The notes beneath the pieces are model-generated. The model had not been told where the DNA came from and did no database searches. It worked only from the letters and a program-made list of their open reading frames with translations. A stretch of DNA of 64,000 nucleotides, from positions 124,001-188,000 of the forward strand of contig CALMTC010000011.1 in the NCBI GenBank assembly GCA_937872535.1, in the 5' to 3' direction. The position numbers and the translations under genes are program-made. Shown here piece by piece: positions 1-12,280 of this stretch. Position 1 is the first letter of the stretch. Each line of letters begins with the position of its first letter. The DNA comes from an uncultured bacterium. Lineage in GTDB: Bacteria > Patescibacteriota > Gracilibacteria > Absconditabacterales > Absconditicoccaceae.

Positions 1-53
1 TAACAATACTCCTCAAATCATGAATCGTATCAGAAATACATAAACGAAACTAT

Positions 54-209
54 ATGAAAAACTACCAACTTATCAACAAAAAAATAGAAGTACAACAAAA
101 AATAGGATTACTAATAAAAATAGATGAAATCAACCTAAAAAAATTCAATGAAATAGCAAAAAAAATAAACCTCCCAAATGCAGAAAATCCAATTATTTTA
201 GAAAAATAG
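54..209 (+). CDS. Short hypothetical protein, possibly C-terminal part of a longer gene
   Basis: A 51-codon reading frame from ATG to TAG, rich in Lys, Ile, Asn and Glu (starts MKNYQLINKK). With UGA read as glycine the frame stays open to the left window edge, so this may be the tail of a longer gene. A second frame ends at a TAA at 41-43, only 10 bases before this ATG, so a separate small gene following another stop is equally possible. No family recognised. It is followed by the intergenic CTGG element and then the next gene. Confidence 0.4.
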   Translation: MKNYQLINKKIEVQQKIGLLIKIDEINLKKFNEIAKKINLPNAENPIILEK

Positions 210-234
210 ACATCAATCAATAATTTATAACAAT

Positions 235-251
235 AAAATTTTTTATTCTGG
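235..251 (+). repeat. Recurrent A/T-palindrome + TTCTGG element (representative copy)
   Basis: Consensus AAAATTTWTWTTCTGG. The same element, or a one- to two-base variant, recurs between genes at 3091-3107, 9118-9132 (CCTG variant), 16855-16871, 20114-20129, 23282-23297, 28323-28339, 38402-38416, 39839-39854, 41304-41319, 42424-42439, 53762-53776, 55046-55061, 57606-57621 and 60149-60164. Inverted copies lie at 12258-12276, 24172-24187 and 48680-48697. Here it ends 11 bases before the next ATG. Its function is unknown; see findings. Confidence 0.7.
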
Positions 252-262
252 TTTTCCCAAAA

Positions 263-1615
263 ATGCGACAAAAAATAAATGAAGAAGCTGTCGAATTATG
301 AAAATTTATAGTAAGTGCAATTATAGTAACGATAGCAATCTATTTCACATTCAAATATTTAGAGTCAACTCCAGTTCTTTTACTACAAATAGAAAATCTA
401 TTAAAAACCCAAAGAATATTCGACATCAGTTTATGAGAATTAAGAAATAATCTTATTATAATTACTCTCATTATTCGGACTACTTTTTTCGTAAAAACAA
501 GATGAGTTCAAATAAGTTGTATGATGGCTTTAGTCCTTTATGGTCTTCAAAAGTTTTTTTTCATCTCAGATCGAATAATTATAAGCCTCGTAGGTAGTTT
601 TTTCATCATTGCACTACTTTCTTACATCAAAAATCGATTCACCAATCTTATTACTATCACAATAATTACAATAAATTGTATAGCAATCACAGCTTTCATA
701 CTACCGACATACACAAAGATAGTAAAACCAGACCAGTTTTACAGATTGCAAAAAAATTTCATTACCACTTATTCGAATCTTTCACCAGAAGAATTAGCAG
801 ATTCAGACGCTCAAATCATAATCACTCATTGAGAGAAAAAACAAGTTTTACAATTTTGACAAGAAAACAAAGGAGCTATAGAAGTTTTCTCATGAGACAA
901 AATCCTATTCGCATCAAAAACTGGTCTCAAAGAAACATTTGCCCAAATCACTTTTCAAGATGGTTCATTTATACTGCTTACCCCGCAGACATCGGTCATT
1001 ATTTGATTTGAAATCCAGCCAGAAAAACTCAAAAATAGAACAATAGAAACCACACTAGAAAATGGAATCATCATCGTGAGCACATTAAGATCCAAAGCCA
1101 CTCCCATCGACACCAAAGTTTCTGAGGAAAAAATCAGCCTACAAGAAGGTCGAATTTCAAAAAAATCCAACACCATCCAATACAGTAAAAACCTAACAGG
1201 CAATGAACTCTCATGAAGTATTTTTCAAAATTTTCAATCTGGTTGGTCTATAGTGACATGAGAAAATAAGTCTCGAGATTATTCAAGCATTCTCTCTATC
1301 AAAAAATCATTTGAAAACAGCTATGACACATTCATAAAAACAGAATATTGACGATTTTTTTCAGACACCATGACATTAGAAGATATAATTGTAAGTAAAA
1401 TGATAATCTGATCAATCTATAAACCAGAGATATATATTTCTCAGCTTAAAGAATTTCAGAAATCAAAATATTTCCTACCAAAAATTGAAAAAGACAAAGG
1501 AAGAGAAGAAAATCCAGTAGTAAAATTAAATAATTACCTACTCAAAAAATATAATCTCTGATGACTGATTTCGTCTGAAGAAGAAAAAGAACGAGAAATT
1601 TACAAAATAAGATAA
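263..1615 (+). CDS. Membrane protein with possible FecR-like extracytoplasmic domain
   Basis: 450 residues when UGA is Gly. The first ~165 residues hold several hydrophobic segments (VSAIIVTIAIYFTFKYLE, then about four more), so this is a multi-pass membrane region. The rest is soluble, mixed beta and charged, with a stretch near residues 215-245 (AQITFQDGSFILLTPQTSV) that resembles the FecR pattern of a beta strand, DGS, then a hydrophobic strand. That comparison is by eye. It contains a CGG codon within a hydrophobic segment, where Trp suits better than Arg. The start follows the CTGG element directly. No enzyme motif seen. Confidence 0.75.
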
Positions 1616-1647
1616 TTTTCTATTGAAATGTCAATAAAAATAACTAT

Positions 1648-1791
1648 ATGAGCAAAACCCAAAACAAAGTAAAAGAAAAGAAAATCACAAAAAACAATAA
1701 AAGTCAATACAATCAACTTGAAAAAAAGATCAGAATGGTTAGACTGACAGAACCTTGGTCAAACAAATTCGATCTTTTCACCAAGGAATAA
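1648..1791 (+). CDS. Small basic hypothetical protein
   Basis: 47 residues, strongly basic and Lys/Asn-rich (MSKTQNKVKEKKITKNN...). It ends 25 bases before tRNA-Ser. The length, lysine-rich N-terminus and a plausible leader after the previous stop favour a real small protein, but no family is recognised and chance cannot be excluded. Confidence 0.4.
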   Translation: MSKTQNKVKEKKITKNNKSQYNQLEKKIRMVRLTEPWSNKFDLFTKE

Positions 1792-1816
1792 AATAATGCG
1801 GAGGGCAGATATAGCT

Positions 1817-1906
1817 GGAGAGATGGCAGAGTGGTTGAATGCGACTGTCTTGAAAACAGTTGTGCCTTTACGGGTACCGTGGGTTCGAATCCCTCTCTCT
1901 CCGCCA
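1817..1906 (+). tRNA. tRNA-Ser(UGA)
   Basis: The acceptor stem GGAGAGA pairs with TCTCTCC, the discriminator is G, and CCA is encoded. The anticodon loop is CTTGAAA (anticodon TGA, reading UCA). There is a long variable arm as expected for tRNA-Ser and a standard T-loop GTTCGAAT. This tRNA reads UCA serine codons and has no role in UGA recoding. Confidence 0.96.
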
Positions 1907-1925
1907 TTTATAACTTCTTTTTTCT

Positions 1926-3014
1926 ATGCCATTTACAAAAGCACAAAGAAATTTTACAAAAATTACATTTGCGTTAGTTATCTTATTTGTATTTGGATAC
2001 ATAATCATTTATGCAGATCAGTTTAAATACGAAGAAAGCTACATAGCTATCAATCAAAATTTCGTAGACACTGACAGTAAAGACATAAATTCAATAGACT
2101 TAAACGATGTCACAATAGACGAAGATATACCAGGAACCCTGACATACATAGTAAAAAACTGAGACACACTTTGATCTGTTGCTCTCAAGTTTTGAACAAC
2201 AGTTTCAAACTTAAAAAAAGTAAACCAACTACAAGGAAGATCTATTAGAGTTGGTATGAAGCTAAAAATCACAGAAGAAGAATGAATAATTTATCAGTTA
2301 CCTACTGATACAAATTTATTAGTATTCGCAAATCAATACAACCTCAATGTAGAAGACCTAAAAAATCTTAACTACATCCAGAGCGATGACCAAGTATTTA
2401 AAAAAGGCGACGATTTGTTTATTCCTATATCGGAAGATGAAGCTAAAAAGCTTGGCCTCATCTATACAAAACAAAATGACTGATTCGATGATGCACCAGT
2501 GAAGCCAAAAACAGTGACAACAACGACAAAACCAACAACCAAGGCTAAGGTCACAGCAAACATTAGCAGCACAACAGTAGAAGATAAAATAATAAGCAAA
2601 CCATCAAAAGGAAACATAGTAGCAAAACGAGTTTTCAAAAAAAACATATCTAATAGCTTCTATGCTTGATTTTGTACATGGTATGCCGCCACCAAAAGAC
2701 CAGACATATTCAAATACACCAACGAAGAAAAAACAAGACAAGAAAGACCGTTTGGTTGAAATGCGAGAGAATGGTACCAAAATGCAAAAAAAGCCGGTCT
2801 AGCTGTGGGTTCTACAGCAAAAAGATGAGCTCTCATTACATTTAGAAGAGGCTGAGCAGGCTACTCTAGCGCTGGACATGTATGATATGTATTAGAAGTA
2901 GACACAGCAAACAATAGGCTTCTCATCGAAGATATGAACTACTTAGGTAAATTCATAGTAACACAGCGTTACATAGATATAAATGAAGATAACATCATTT
3001 GATACATCTACTAA
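1926..3014 (+). CDS. LysM-CHAP cell-wall hydrolase
   Basis: 362 residues. One N-terminal membrane segment (residues ~12-30, ITFALVILFVFGYIIIY) is followed by a LysM domain (~residues 73-120, starting LTYIVKNGDTLGSVA), which in this family binds peptidoglycan glycan chains. After a Lys/Thr-rich linker comes a C-terminal CHAP amidase/endopeptidase domain: the Cys is in GFCTWYAA and the His in SAGHVGYV. Many conserved glycines are UGA. It probably cleaves peptidoglycan peptides at the outer membrane face or septum. It lies upstream of the penicillin-binding protein and has its own terminator. Confidence 0.9.
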
Positions 3015-3024
3015 AAAACCAGAG

Positions 3025-3050
3025 AAAGTGCAAAAATTTGCACTTTTTTT
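3025..3050 (+). terminator. Intrinsic terminator of the LysM-CHAP gene
   Basis: Stem AAAGTGCAAA / TTTGCACTTT with a two-base loop and a continuing T run, 10 bases after the stop codon. Confidence 0.85.
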
Positions 3051-3052
3051 GT

Positions 3053-3080
3053 TTGCATTAGCAAGATAGTTGGTTATTAT
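3053..3080 (+). promoter_or_regulatory. Promoter of the penicillin-binding protein gene
   Basis: TTGCAT, a 16-base spacer, then TATTAT. The predicted transcription start is near 3087, so the leader is about 24 bases and begins with the weak hairpin CAGAAAA-AATTA-TTTTCTG (3089-3107), a copy of the CTGG element, directly before the ATG at 3111. Confidence 0.6.
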
Positions 3081-3110
3081 AAAAAAGCAGAAAAAATTAT
3101 TTTCTGGCTT

Positions 3111-6100
3111 ATGTACAAAACAAAAACCAAAGAAAAAAATTATTTTACCCTATCAATCATTATCATGGTTGCTCACAGACAAACATTCACACTTATAAAT
3201 CGCAAAAGACATAACCAGTATGAATTTTTTAAAAACATATCTGAAGCCAAAAAGAAAATACTTCTCATCGCAGGATGAGGTATTGGACTTTTAGTAGTAA
3301 TTTTACTAACACGATTTTATGTAAATATTATTGCTCAACTACCAGATATATCAAAAATTGAAAACATAGTTTTTTCTCAATCTACAAATATAGTTGATAG
3401 AAACGGCAAACTCTTATATAAGCTCTATCAAGAAAACAGAGATTATGTGACTTTGGACAAGATTTCTCCAAAAATGATCAATGCAATCATAGCAATTGAA
3501 GATAAAGATTTTTGGACAAATAAAGGAGTAGATTACATGGGTATGGCAAGAGCTGTCCGATCAGATGTCAGTAGATCAGCTCAAAGACAAGGTTGATCAA
3601 CGATCACCCAACAGCTAATCAAAAATGTCCTGCTTACAAGAGACAAAACCATCACAAGAAAATTAAAAGAAATAGTATTAGCTTTCCAAATAGACGATGT
3701 CATCAGAAAACAAGTTTTGATAAACAATAAATGATTGACTAGTCAGCAAGTAGAACGCAAAGTAAAAGAAAAAATCTTAGAAATGTATCTCAACTATATA
3801 TTTTTAGGAAATAATTCTTATTGAGTTGAAACAGCATCAAGAACATACTTTTGAACATCAGCAAACAATATTACGATATTACAATCAGCAATATTAGCGT
3901 GACTTCCTCAAGCTCCCTCGACATACGACCCATTCAAAAATAGAGCATCATTAATGGGAGAACTACAAATCATAGAAAACAATATAAAAATACAAGCTAC
4001 TGGAAGTTTAAAAGAAACTATATACAACAAAATCAAGCAAAATATAGCATCAATCAATCTAGACAACAGAAAAGACAATGAAGGTTTCATTAAATTCATA
4101 AGAGGGCTTAATTCATTTGATATAGATTTTGAATGACAAACATATAGCGTCAAATATATACCTGGAAGAAAGGACACTTCTCTCACCAGAATGTTTGAAG
4201 AAGGATATATAGATCAAAAAGAATTGAAAGAGGCCTTTATTGAAGCCTTAACATTCCAATTTCAAAAAAATTCATCATATATAAGAGCTCCCCAATTTGT
4301 TTTCTGGATTATAGAAGAATTAAAGAAAAAATACGATGAAGAATTACTCCTAAAATGAGGTCTCACAATAAAGACTTCTCTAGATTTAGGTATTCAAGAA
4401 TTAGCAGAAGAAAGTTTCAAAGAAAATGTCTCAAATCTAACAAGTTATTGAGCTGACAATACAGCGCTTTTTTATGCAGACAGTAAAAATGGAGATGTTT
4501 TAGCTTATGTTTGATCTTTGGACTACAATAATGATGAAATTGATGGAAAAGTAGATATAATTCAATCACCAAGACAGCCTTGATCCTCAATGAAACCGTT
4601 GATCTATGCACTGTGATTTATGAAATTGCCACTTACAATTGACACACCTATTTTTGATATTCCTACTAAAATAGGTAAAGACCAACCAAACAATGCAGAT
4701 TGAAAATTTGAATGATTATTACCTCTCAGAAAAGCTTTGTGATACAGTAGAAATATACCAGCCATCAAAATGTACTTTTCAGTAGGAGAAGACGAAGGAG
4801 TTAAAAGTTTTCTCAAAGATCTATGATATACAACATTCTCAGACAATGTGCGTTATGGTTATCCACTATCAATTGGAGCCTGAGAAGTAAAAATGATAGA
4901 ACATGCAAACGCTTACATGCACCTCAGTGCGATGTGAAAACCAGCAAAAATAAATCCAATTCTAGAAATTAGACTATCAGATTGATCTCTATTATATCAA
5001 AAAAAAGTAGAATATCAGACACAAACAATTCCAGCTTGAGTAGCCTATTTAATACGAAAAATACTATCAGATCTAGAAAATTTACCAGCCACTTGGGTAA
5101 GTAATTTTACTGTCTGATGACTAAAATTTGCCAGCAAAAGTGGTACAACAGACATGAAAATGCCAAATGGTCAAAAATTACCAAGAGATTGATGGCTTAT
5201 GATTTATACACCATCTAAGGTAGCAGCACTACGAGCAGGAAATACAAATTGAAAACCAATGAATGCAAATGCATACTGAGGTTGGGTAAACGGTAAAGCA
5301 CGAAAATCTTTTTTCAGAAAATTGCTTCAAAAGTGATATATCAAAAACGAAAATATTCAACCAGTAGAAGTAGCAAATGTTTCTATATCAAAAATCTCAG
5401 GAAGATTAGCGACAGAAGACACACCTGCTGATTTCGTGGTGTCTTCTATGGGTTACATCAAGACTCTACCAGGTGCCACAGATCCAAAAATGAAATTCAT
5501 AGAAATAGATAAACAATGTGGTGGATTGAGATCAGCCCTCACACCACAAAATGACATCATAAAATGATATGTAATTTCACCAGTTTCATTCATGCCAAAC
5601 GGTATGGATGTTGGAGATATCAAAAATCGATGGAAAAGATGATCAGCCATGGTATTAAGCAATGAAAATGCCACTACTGGTGACACGAAATTCCAATACA
5701 CAAATATATTTCTGGAAGAACCAAAAGAAGTATGTGAAAACAGAACAGAATCACAAGACGACAGCATAGGTATAGAAATACTAAGACCTACAGCTGGTTC
5801 AACAGTAAGTAAAAATTTTGCCATTCGATATAATGTATCGGCAAACAGCAAAATCAAATATCTCAAAGTACTACTCAATGATGTAGAAATAGCTGAAAAA
5901 AGATTAAACAATGAACAGATTACAGACATAATAAATGTCTCATCATTTGATTGAGTACAAGAATGAACAAATTATCTATCTGTGATAGCAATCGACGAAA
6001 AGTGATTTTCAAATAAACAAACTTATGATATCAACATCGTAAACTCAGACAAAGAAGCTCCATACATCATGAAAGATAAAATAAACATAACAAAAAATAG

Positions 6101-6314
6101 TGATGGAACATATAAAATAATACTATTTTTTGCAGACGAACTCTCAAATATTAAAAACTGATCTATTTCATTCCAAGGTAAAAAAATAAACTCATTCAAT
6201 AAAAATCTCACCTCATTTGAAATGGATGAATTAGGAACAATAGATATTCAAGTTGAAGATGCCTTCAATAATAAATTAGACACAAACTTAGATCTTAATG
6301 GGTACTATAACTAA
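3111..6314 (+). CDS. Class A penicillin-binding protein (glycosyltransferase 51 + transpeptidase)
   Basis: 1067 residues. A cytoplasmic N-terminus and one membrane anchor (~residues 55-75) precede the GT51 domain, with catalytic Glu130 in AIEDKDFW and the QGGSTITQQLIKN motif. The transpeptidase domain has SxxK (Ser492-Lys495, in GSSMKP), SxN (Ser546-Arg-Asn548) and KSGT (Lys676). A C-terminal beta-rich extension follows. It polymerises and cross-links peptidoglycan. CGA codons at 3558 (RAVWSD) and 5232 (AALWAGN, family VGVWVGN) occupy positions that are Trp in relatives, and UGA encodes the glycines of QGGST and PGSS. A second ATG at 3165 is an alternative start. It is longer than typical PBP1A because of the C-terminal extension. 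Confidence 0.95.
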
Positions 6315-6347
6315 CAAAAAATGAGCTACTGAGTAGCTCATTTTTTT
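6315..6347. terminator. Bidirectional terminator between PBP and mutS
   Basis: Stem ATGAGCTAC / GTAGCTCAT flanked by A run and T run, so it can end transcription from both convergent genes. Confidence 0.85.
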
Positions 6348-6370
6348 CATAAAGATAAAAATTTCAATAA

Positions 6371-8986
6371 TTACTTCAATTTTTCTTTAAGAGAAATTAA
6401 AAATTGAAAAGACTGCAAAGGAGACATCTGATTTATGTCAGCACTCTTCACAATTTCAGCAATTTCTTTATAAATCAAAGAATTTTTATCTTCAGCAATC
6501 AATGGTGAAGCAAATAAAGATTGAGCTTGGAAAGAATTATTCTTTTTTTGTTCTAATCCAAGCAAATATTCTTTAGCCTGCTGGATAACACCATCTGGCA
6601 AACCAGCAAGTTTAGCCACATCAATACCATAGCTTTTGCTAGCACCACCTGCCACAATTTTTTTCATAAAAACTACCTCCTTTTCTGTCTCATATACACC
6701 TACTGAAAAATTTTCTAATCAGGCTAATTCTCACTGAAGGCCAATCAATTCATGATAATGAGTTGCTATCAAAGTTTTAGCCTTAATACTATGAGAAATA
6801 TAAGAAACAATAGCCTTGGTAATAGCAAGACCGTCATAAGTAGAAGTCCCACGACCAAGTTCATCCAAAATAACAAAAGAATTCGCTGTTGCATTATGAA
6901 TAATACTAGAAACCTCTATCATTTCTGTCATAAAAGTAGATTGATTTTTAGCAATATTATCAGCAGATCAAATTCTAGCAAAAATACCATCAACAAGAGG
7001 AATTATAGCTTTACGAGCAGGCACAAAAAAACCACAATGAGCCAACAAAACAATAAGAGCATTTTGTCTCAGATAAGTAGATTTTCCACCCATATTTGGT
7101 CCAGTAATCACATGAAGATAACTCTGTTCATTCATCAAAAGATTATTTGCAACAAAATGAGTATGTTTATCAAGAAAAGCTTCCACGACAGGATGTCTTC
7201 AATCCTCTATCAAAAGCTCAGCTCACTGTTTTATTTCTGGTTTTACAAATCATTTACTCAAAGATAAAAGAGCTTGAGAGCTATAAATATCAAGCCATCA
7301 AAGATAAAAACAAAGTTCATTAAGAACTGGCAAATACTGATTAAGCAAAGAAACCAAGGAAACGAGAACTAATTTTTCAGCATCAATAAGTTTGTCCTTA
7401 GATTCAATGATTTTTTTCTGTATAGAAGCGAGAAAAGGAGTCGAGTACTTCTCCCCCGACTTCAGAGTCCCAATACGCATAAAATCATATTTTTCATGAT
7501 CTCTTTGAGCTTTTCTCTCGAAATCTTCAGCATCTTTTTTTGTGAGTTCCAGATAATAACCTTGATGAACAATATATTTGAGTTTAATATTTTGTACACC
7601 AGTGTATTTAACAAGATCTTGTTGATATTCCAACAAAAGAGAATCGCTATGATAAACCATTTTCTTTAGTTCATCAATCTCAGAACTATAGCCATCAGCA
7701 ATATAATTCATTTCATCAGAAACAATCACTTCAGTTAGGGTTTCATCAAGCTTCTTTGCTAAATCTTTAATAACGCGAGCATCATCAGAAGAAAATCAAA
7801 TCATCAAAAGCAGTTTTTCTACCGATAGTTCATCATTTTTAGTAAAAAGATGAAAAAAAGTAGTTTTTAACTTTTGAAACTGCAAAGCAGAAATTTTTCT
7901 ATAAAGCAAAGAAGAAACTACTCTTTGAATATCAAAACATTCCTTCAAAACCAAAGTCAAATCTTCAGTAAGCTGTGGATTTTCAATAAAAAAAGAAATA
8001 AAATGCTGGCGTTTAATCAAAGTCGAAAGATTTTTAATTGGCATCTTCAGCGTCTCTCTAAAAAGCCTCTTCCCTCAAGTCGTCACACATTTATCAAAAA
8101 CACCAAGCAAACTATGTCTCACTGTATGTTCATAACTAGACTCAAAAATTTCAAGATTTTTTAAAGTCACATCATCAAAATAAAGACGATCTTCTCAGCC
8201 AAAAAACTGCAAACCAGAAATTTTATGAAGAGCTCATTTTTGAGTACGAGACAAATACTGGAAAAGCAAAGAACAAGCATGGATCCTACCATTTTCTAAA
8301 GCTTTACCAAAACTATCAAGGCTAGAAACCTGTAATATTGATTTCACAAAATTTTCTTCCTGAGAAGCACGATGTCAAATAGTCACCAAAACATGAGGCA
8401 ACACAATTTGTAAATGATGTTGAAGTTGTTCCTTAAAATTAAGTTTAACATCAATATCAACAATGACTTCAACTGGTTTCACAATACTAATATGTTTCAA
8501 AACCAAAGCAAAATCCTCGAGAGAATAAGTATAAAATTGACCAGCAGACAAATCTCATCGAATCATATGATAAAAAACACCAGTTACAGTTTCTTGCTCT
8601 GTCAAAGCCAAAATAAACTTAAATTCTGCATCAGATTCAGCCGTATAAGTACCAGGACTCATAATAGACACGACCTCTCTTTCAACAATTTTTCCAGGTA
8701 CTGGTTGGCTAGTTTGCTCAGCTATTGCCACTTTATATCAACGACCAATCAGCTTTTGAATATATTTATCAGCTGAATGATATGGAATTCAAGCCATAGG
8801 AATAGGATTTTCAGAATTTTTATTCTTACTTGTCAAAACAATATCAAGAGTTTTACTACAAATATGAGCATCTTCCCAAAAAGTCTCATAAAAATCACCC
8901 AAACGAAAAAACAAAACACAATCAGAATATTGTTTTTTAAGATCTACATACTGTTTCATAGCAGGAGTCAAATTTTCATAGTTCAT
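6371..8986 (-). CDS. mutS: DNA mismatch repair ATPase MutS
   Basis: 871 residues, about full family length. The N-terminal mismatch-reading motif is GDFYETFW (Phe-Xaa-Glu). The C-terminal ATPase has Walker [10 protein letters not shown] near residue 629, the ARIGSADN and STFMTEM motifs, Walker [16 protein letters not shown] and the ATHYHEL switch. UGA encodes the Gly of ARIGSADN. It detects mismatches in new DNA and signals through MutL, which is not in this window. It is transcribed alone on the minus strand, convergent with the PBP gene. Confidence 0.98.
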
Positions 8987-9081
8987 GAATAATTCAAAAA
9001 TATCAAAAATATCTGAAATATCCTAAAAATACTGTTTCAAAGAAAAAAATCAAAGCTAGTTATACTTTTTAAACAGATTTT

Positions 9082-9109
9082 TTGACAAATTTTGAAAATA
9101 TAGTACAAT
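9082..9109 (+). promoter_or_regulatory. Sigma70-type promoter of the DUF11/SLH gene
   Basis: TTGACA, a 16-base spacer, then TACAAT. A CCTG variant of the recurrent element (GATAAAA/TTTTATC hairpin, 9115-9130) lies just after the predicted start site, inside the leader. Confidence 0.7.
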
Positions 9110-9144
9110 AAAACGATAAAATTTTTTATCCTGATTAAATTACA

Positions 9145-12100
9145 ATGAAACCAAAAAAAATAAAAAGGACGGAAAAAAAACTAGTGAGAAAGTGATTTCT
9201 AATAGCGTTAATTTGAGCAATAGCACTATCATTTTGAATTCAAAGTTGGGAAAATCAAAAATCACGAGCAGCTGGAGAGCCAGCATCTGATTTACAAATT
9301 ACTCAAACAGTAAATAAAACAGCCACATCAGCTGGAGATATGCTGACTTATACAATCACTTATAAAAATCAATGACCAAATAACATAAACAATGTTTCAA
9401 TAACAACGCAGCTTTGAAACCAGATGGTTTTTGCATCAGCTACTACGCCAATTTCTCAGCAATGAAATAACATTATCAGAAACATTGGTACCTTAGCAGT
9501 AAATGGAACAGGAAGTTACAAAATCTATGCAAACATAAACCAATGGTCAAATAATGGTACTGTCACAACTTTTTCTACAATCAATGGACTCGTGACAGAC
9601 ACAAATATGAATAACAATACAGCAAGTTCTCAAACTTATGTAAATAATTCAACAAATTGTATTGATCAATCTATTTCAACAACAGGTCTTCAAATTAATT
9701 TCACCTATTCATCTCCAACACAAGATGTTTTTATTCAGTCAATAAATTTCAATAACACATCATTTCCAGGTTTAATATTACCAATTCAAGCGGTTCAGCT
9801 CATTCCATTACCAAATAGTTTAAATGGTGTATGAGAAATCAGTACCGACCATTGAGATGCTGCGACCTATACATATCCAGCTCAAGAAGATCCTAGCATG
9901 TCAGAACTAGTAGAAATGCTTGGAAACAACAACATAAACAACATAATCGATTTCGAGTGAATAAGAAATGCATCAATAGACATCAAATTTGACTCGACAA
10001 TAATAGACAACTCGACATCAACAGACGGCTATTCAGAGTTACTTATTTTTGAAAGAGGAATGAATTCTGACATTATTGTACAAGCTGTAAACAATTTATG
10101 AGGAACTCCAATAGGTAATCCACTATTATTAAAAAGAGTCGATCAAAAAGCTGTATGAGTACAAATAGACACTACTGAAATTTGATCTCCTCAAAATGTC
10201 TGATATCGAAGATTAGATCTAACAGATCTTAATGTACCAGCAACTCAGATCATCAGATTGACATCATTGACATGACACAATTGACCAGATATCAAAATTA
10301 TGGGTATTAAAACAACAAAATGTGCAACATTTGAAACAGATTTAGAATTACATCAAACAGTAGACACAGCAGTAACAGTAGCAGGAGATACGATAACTTA
10401 CACTATAAATTATATAAATAATGGTCCAACAATAGCTTACGGAAGTCGAGTAGAAACAGAACTACCAAACGATATTTCTTTAGTATCTTCATCTCTCACA
10501 GGATCAATAAGTTGAAACAAAGTAATAATACCAGTTTGAAATCTAAATATATGAAGCGGTTGAATAATTATTGTAACAGGCTTAATAAGCAACACTGTTG
10601 TTTCATGAGATATATTAACAACAATTTCAACTATTTTTAGTGATACCCCTGAAACCAATACAACAAACAACACAGACAGTTCGATCACTCGCATAAGAGA
10701 CTGAGAAAAATTAAAATTAGTAGCAATATGTTCAGACAATCCATCAGTATACAAAGTTTGGAAAATTATAAATGAAAATAATGTACCAGTAAGCTATACA
10801 GCACAAATATGATCAGGATCGTACAATACACTAGGCATCATTCAATCATCATCAGAAAGTTATATTCAAACACCAACACAATCTGGTAACAACACGCTAT
10901 CGCTTTTTGTAAACAATGTGCTACAAGATACAAAAACCACAACAAATGTAAGCTGTGGAAATCAAATAGCAGATCTAGCTATACTACAATCAGTAGACAA
11001 AATAGCAACTCATGCTTGAACATATCTCTTTTTGACATTTGACTATAGCAACAATGGCCCATCAAATGTAAACAGTGTCTATATTGATGTCAACTTGTGA
11101 CCAAATCTTCAGTTCATAGAAAGTTCATTAAATTGAAATTTTTTATCTGGTAACACACGAAGATTCGACATTGGCAATATGAATGTTTTTGACAACGGTG
11201 CATTCTATATTACCGGATTTATCATGTCAGGACTTACAATTAACGATACAGTATTTGTTCAATCTCATATCGACTGAGCAGCTGATGAGCCAAATACAGG
11301 AAACAATTTCGATGACACTTTGACAATCATAGTAAAAACAGGGGTTGTTTATTCAACAACAAATGATTCATTTAGCAGCGGAACAACGGTATTACCAGAA
11401 TTAAGTTGAGAAATCCAAGACTTTGAAATTAGTTGAGAAGTAAAAATAGATTTAACAAAAGAAAATATTTTCAACATCATACCAAAAGTAATTGGAAGAT
11501 GATGTCATTATACAGATGAGCCTTACTACGATTTTGACTTTGTAGACATGAATGGACATCGATCATATAATTTTGTAAAACTATTGCGTTTAAATTGTAT
11601 AGTAAAAGGAAGATATAAAAACTATAAATGGTTTGAACCAGGTCAACCAATAACAAGAGCAGAAACGATAAAAATCTTCACAAAACTTTGGGGAATTAAA
11701 AACGAATTATTCATAAAAGGAGAAAAGTACAAATATATTGGAGATAACCCAATATCTGATGTACCAAGCAACCATCGAGCAGCGAACTATATAGATTATG
11801 CGTTTCAAGCTGGTCTTCTTGATTGACTTTATGAAATAAAAGATGGGAAAAGATATATCTATCCAGACAAATTCATTACAAGAGAAGAAGCCGTAATAAT
11901 GATGATGCAAGCATTTAGTCTTATCAACGACTATCCACTAAATAAAATACAAACACAATCAAGTTTTTCAGACATAAAAGGTAGCAAAGGAGAAAACTAT
12001 ATCAGACATGCTGAAAAATTAAAAATGATAGAAGGCAACACTGCAAATGGAAAAAAAATATTTAGGCCATCAGCACCTATCAATAGAGCTGAGCTCAGTA

Positions 12101-12168
12101 AAATAGTAGCTCAACCATTTAAAAATGTACTAACTTTATATAGAATAGTCGTCGACAAAAAAAGATAA
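9145..12168 (+). CDS. Surface protein with DUF11-type repeats and C-terminal SLH domains
   Basis: 1007 residues. A basic N-terminus and hydrophobic segment (FLIALIGAIALSFG) form a signal peptide. Repeated DUF11-like beta domains follow, each starting like DLQITQTVNKTATSAGDMLTYTI (seen near residues 48, 405 and 610), a module common in bacterial cell-surface proteins. The last ~250 residues contain SLH-type units (e.g. FEPGQPITRAETIKIF and FRPSAPINRAELSKIV) that bind pyruvylated wall polymers. It is probably a wall-anchored adhesin or stalk. The CsaB-like pyruvyl transferase at 38.9 kb could make its ligand. Confidence 0.85.
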
Positions 12169-12214
12169 AAGAGATCTAGCATAAACATTTCTAAATTTTA
12201 TCGATATAAACAAG

Positions 12215-12250
12215 AAAAAATCCTGGCAACCTCGAAAGCCAGGATTTTTT
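12215..12250. terminator. Bidirectional terminator
   Basis: Stem AAAAAATCCTGGC / GCCAGGATTTTTT around a short loop, between the convergent DUF11/SLH gene and the large minus-strand orphan. Confidence 0.9.
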
Positions 12251-12280
12251 ACATTTTCCAGAATAAAAATTTTTTTATAA

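Noticed and set aside
1713-1907. Minus-strand ORF starting MAEREGFEPTVPVKAQ
   Set aside because: Antisense translation of tRNA-Ser.
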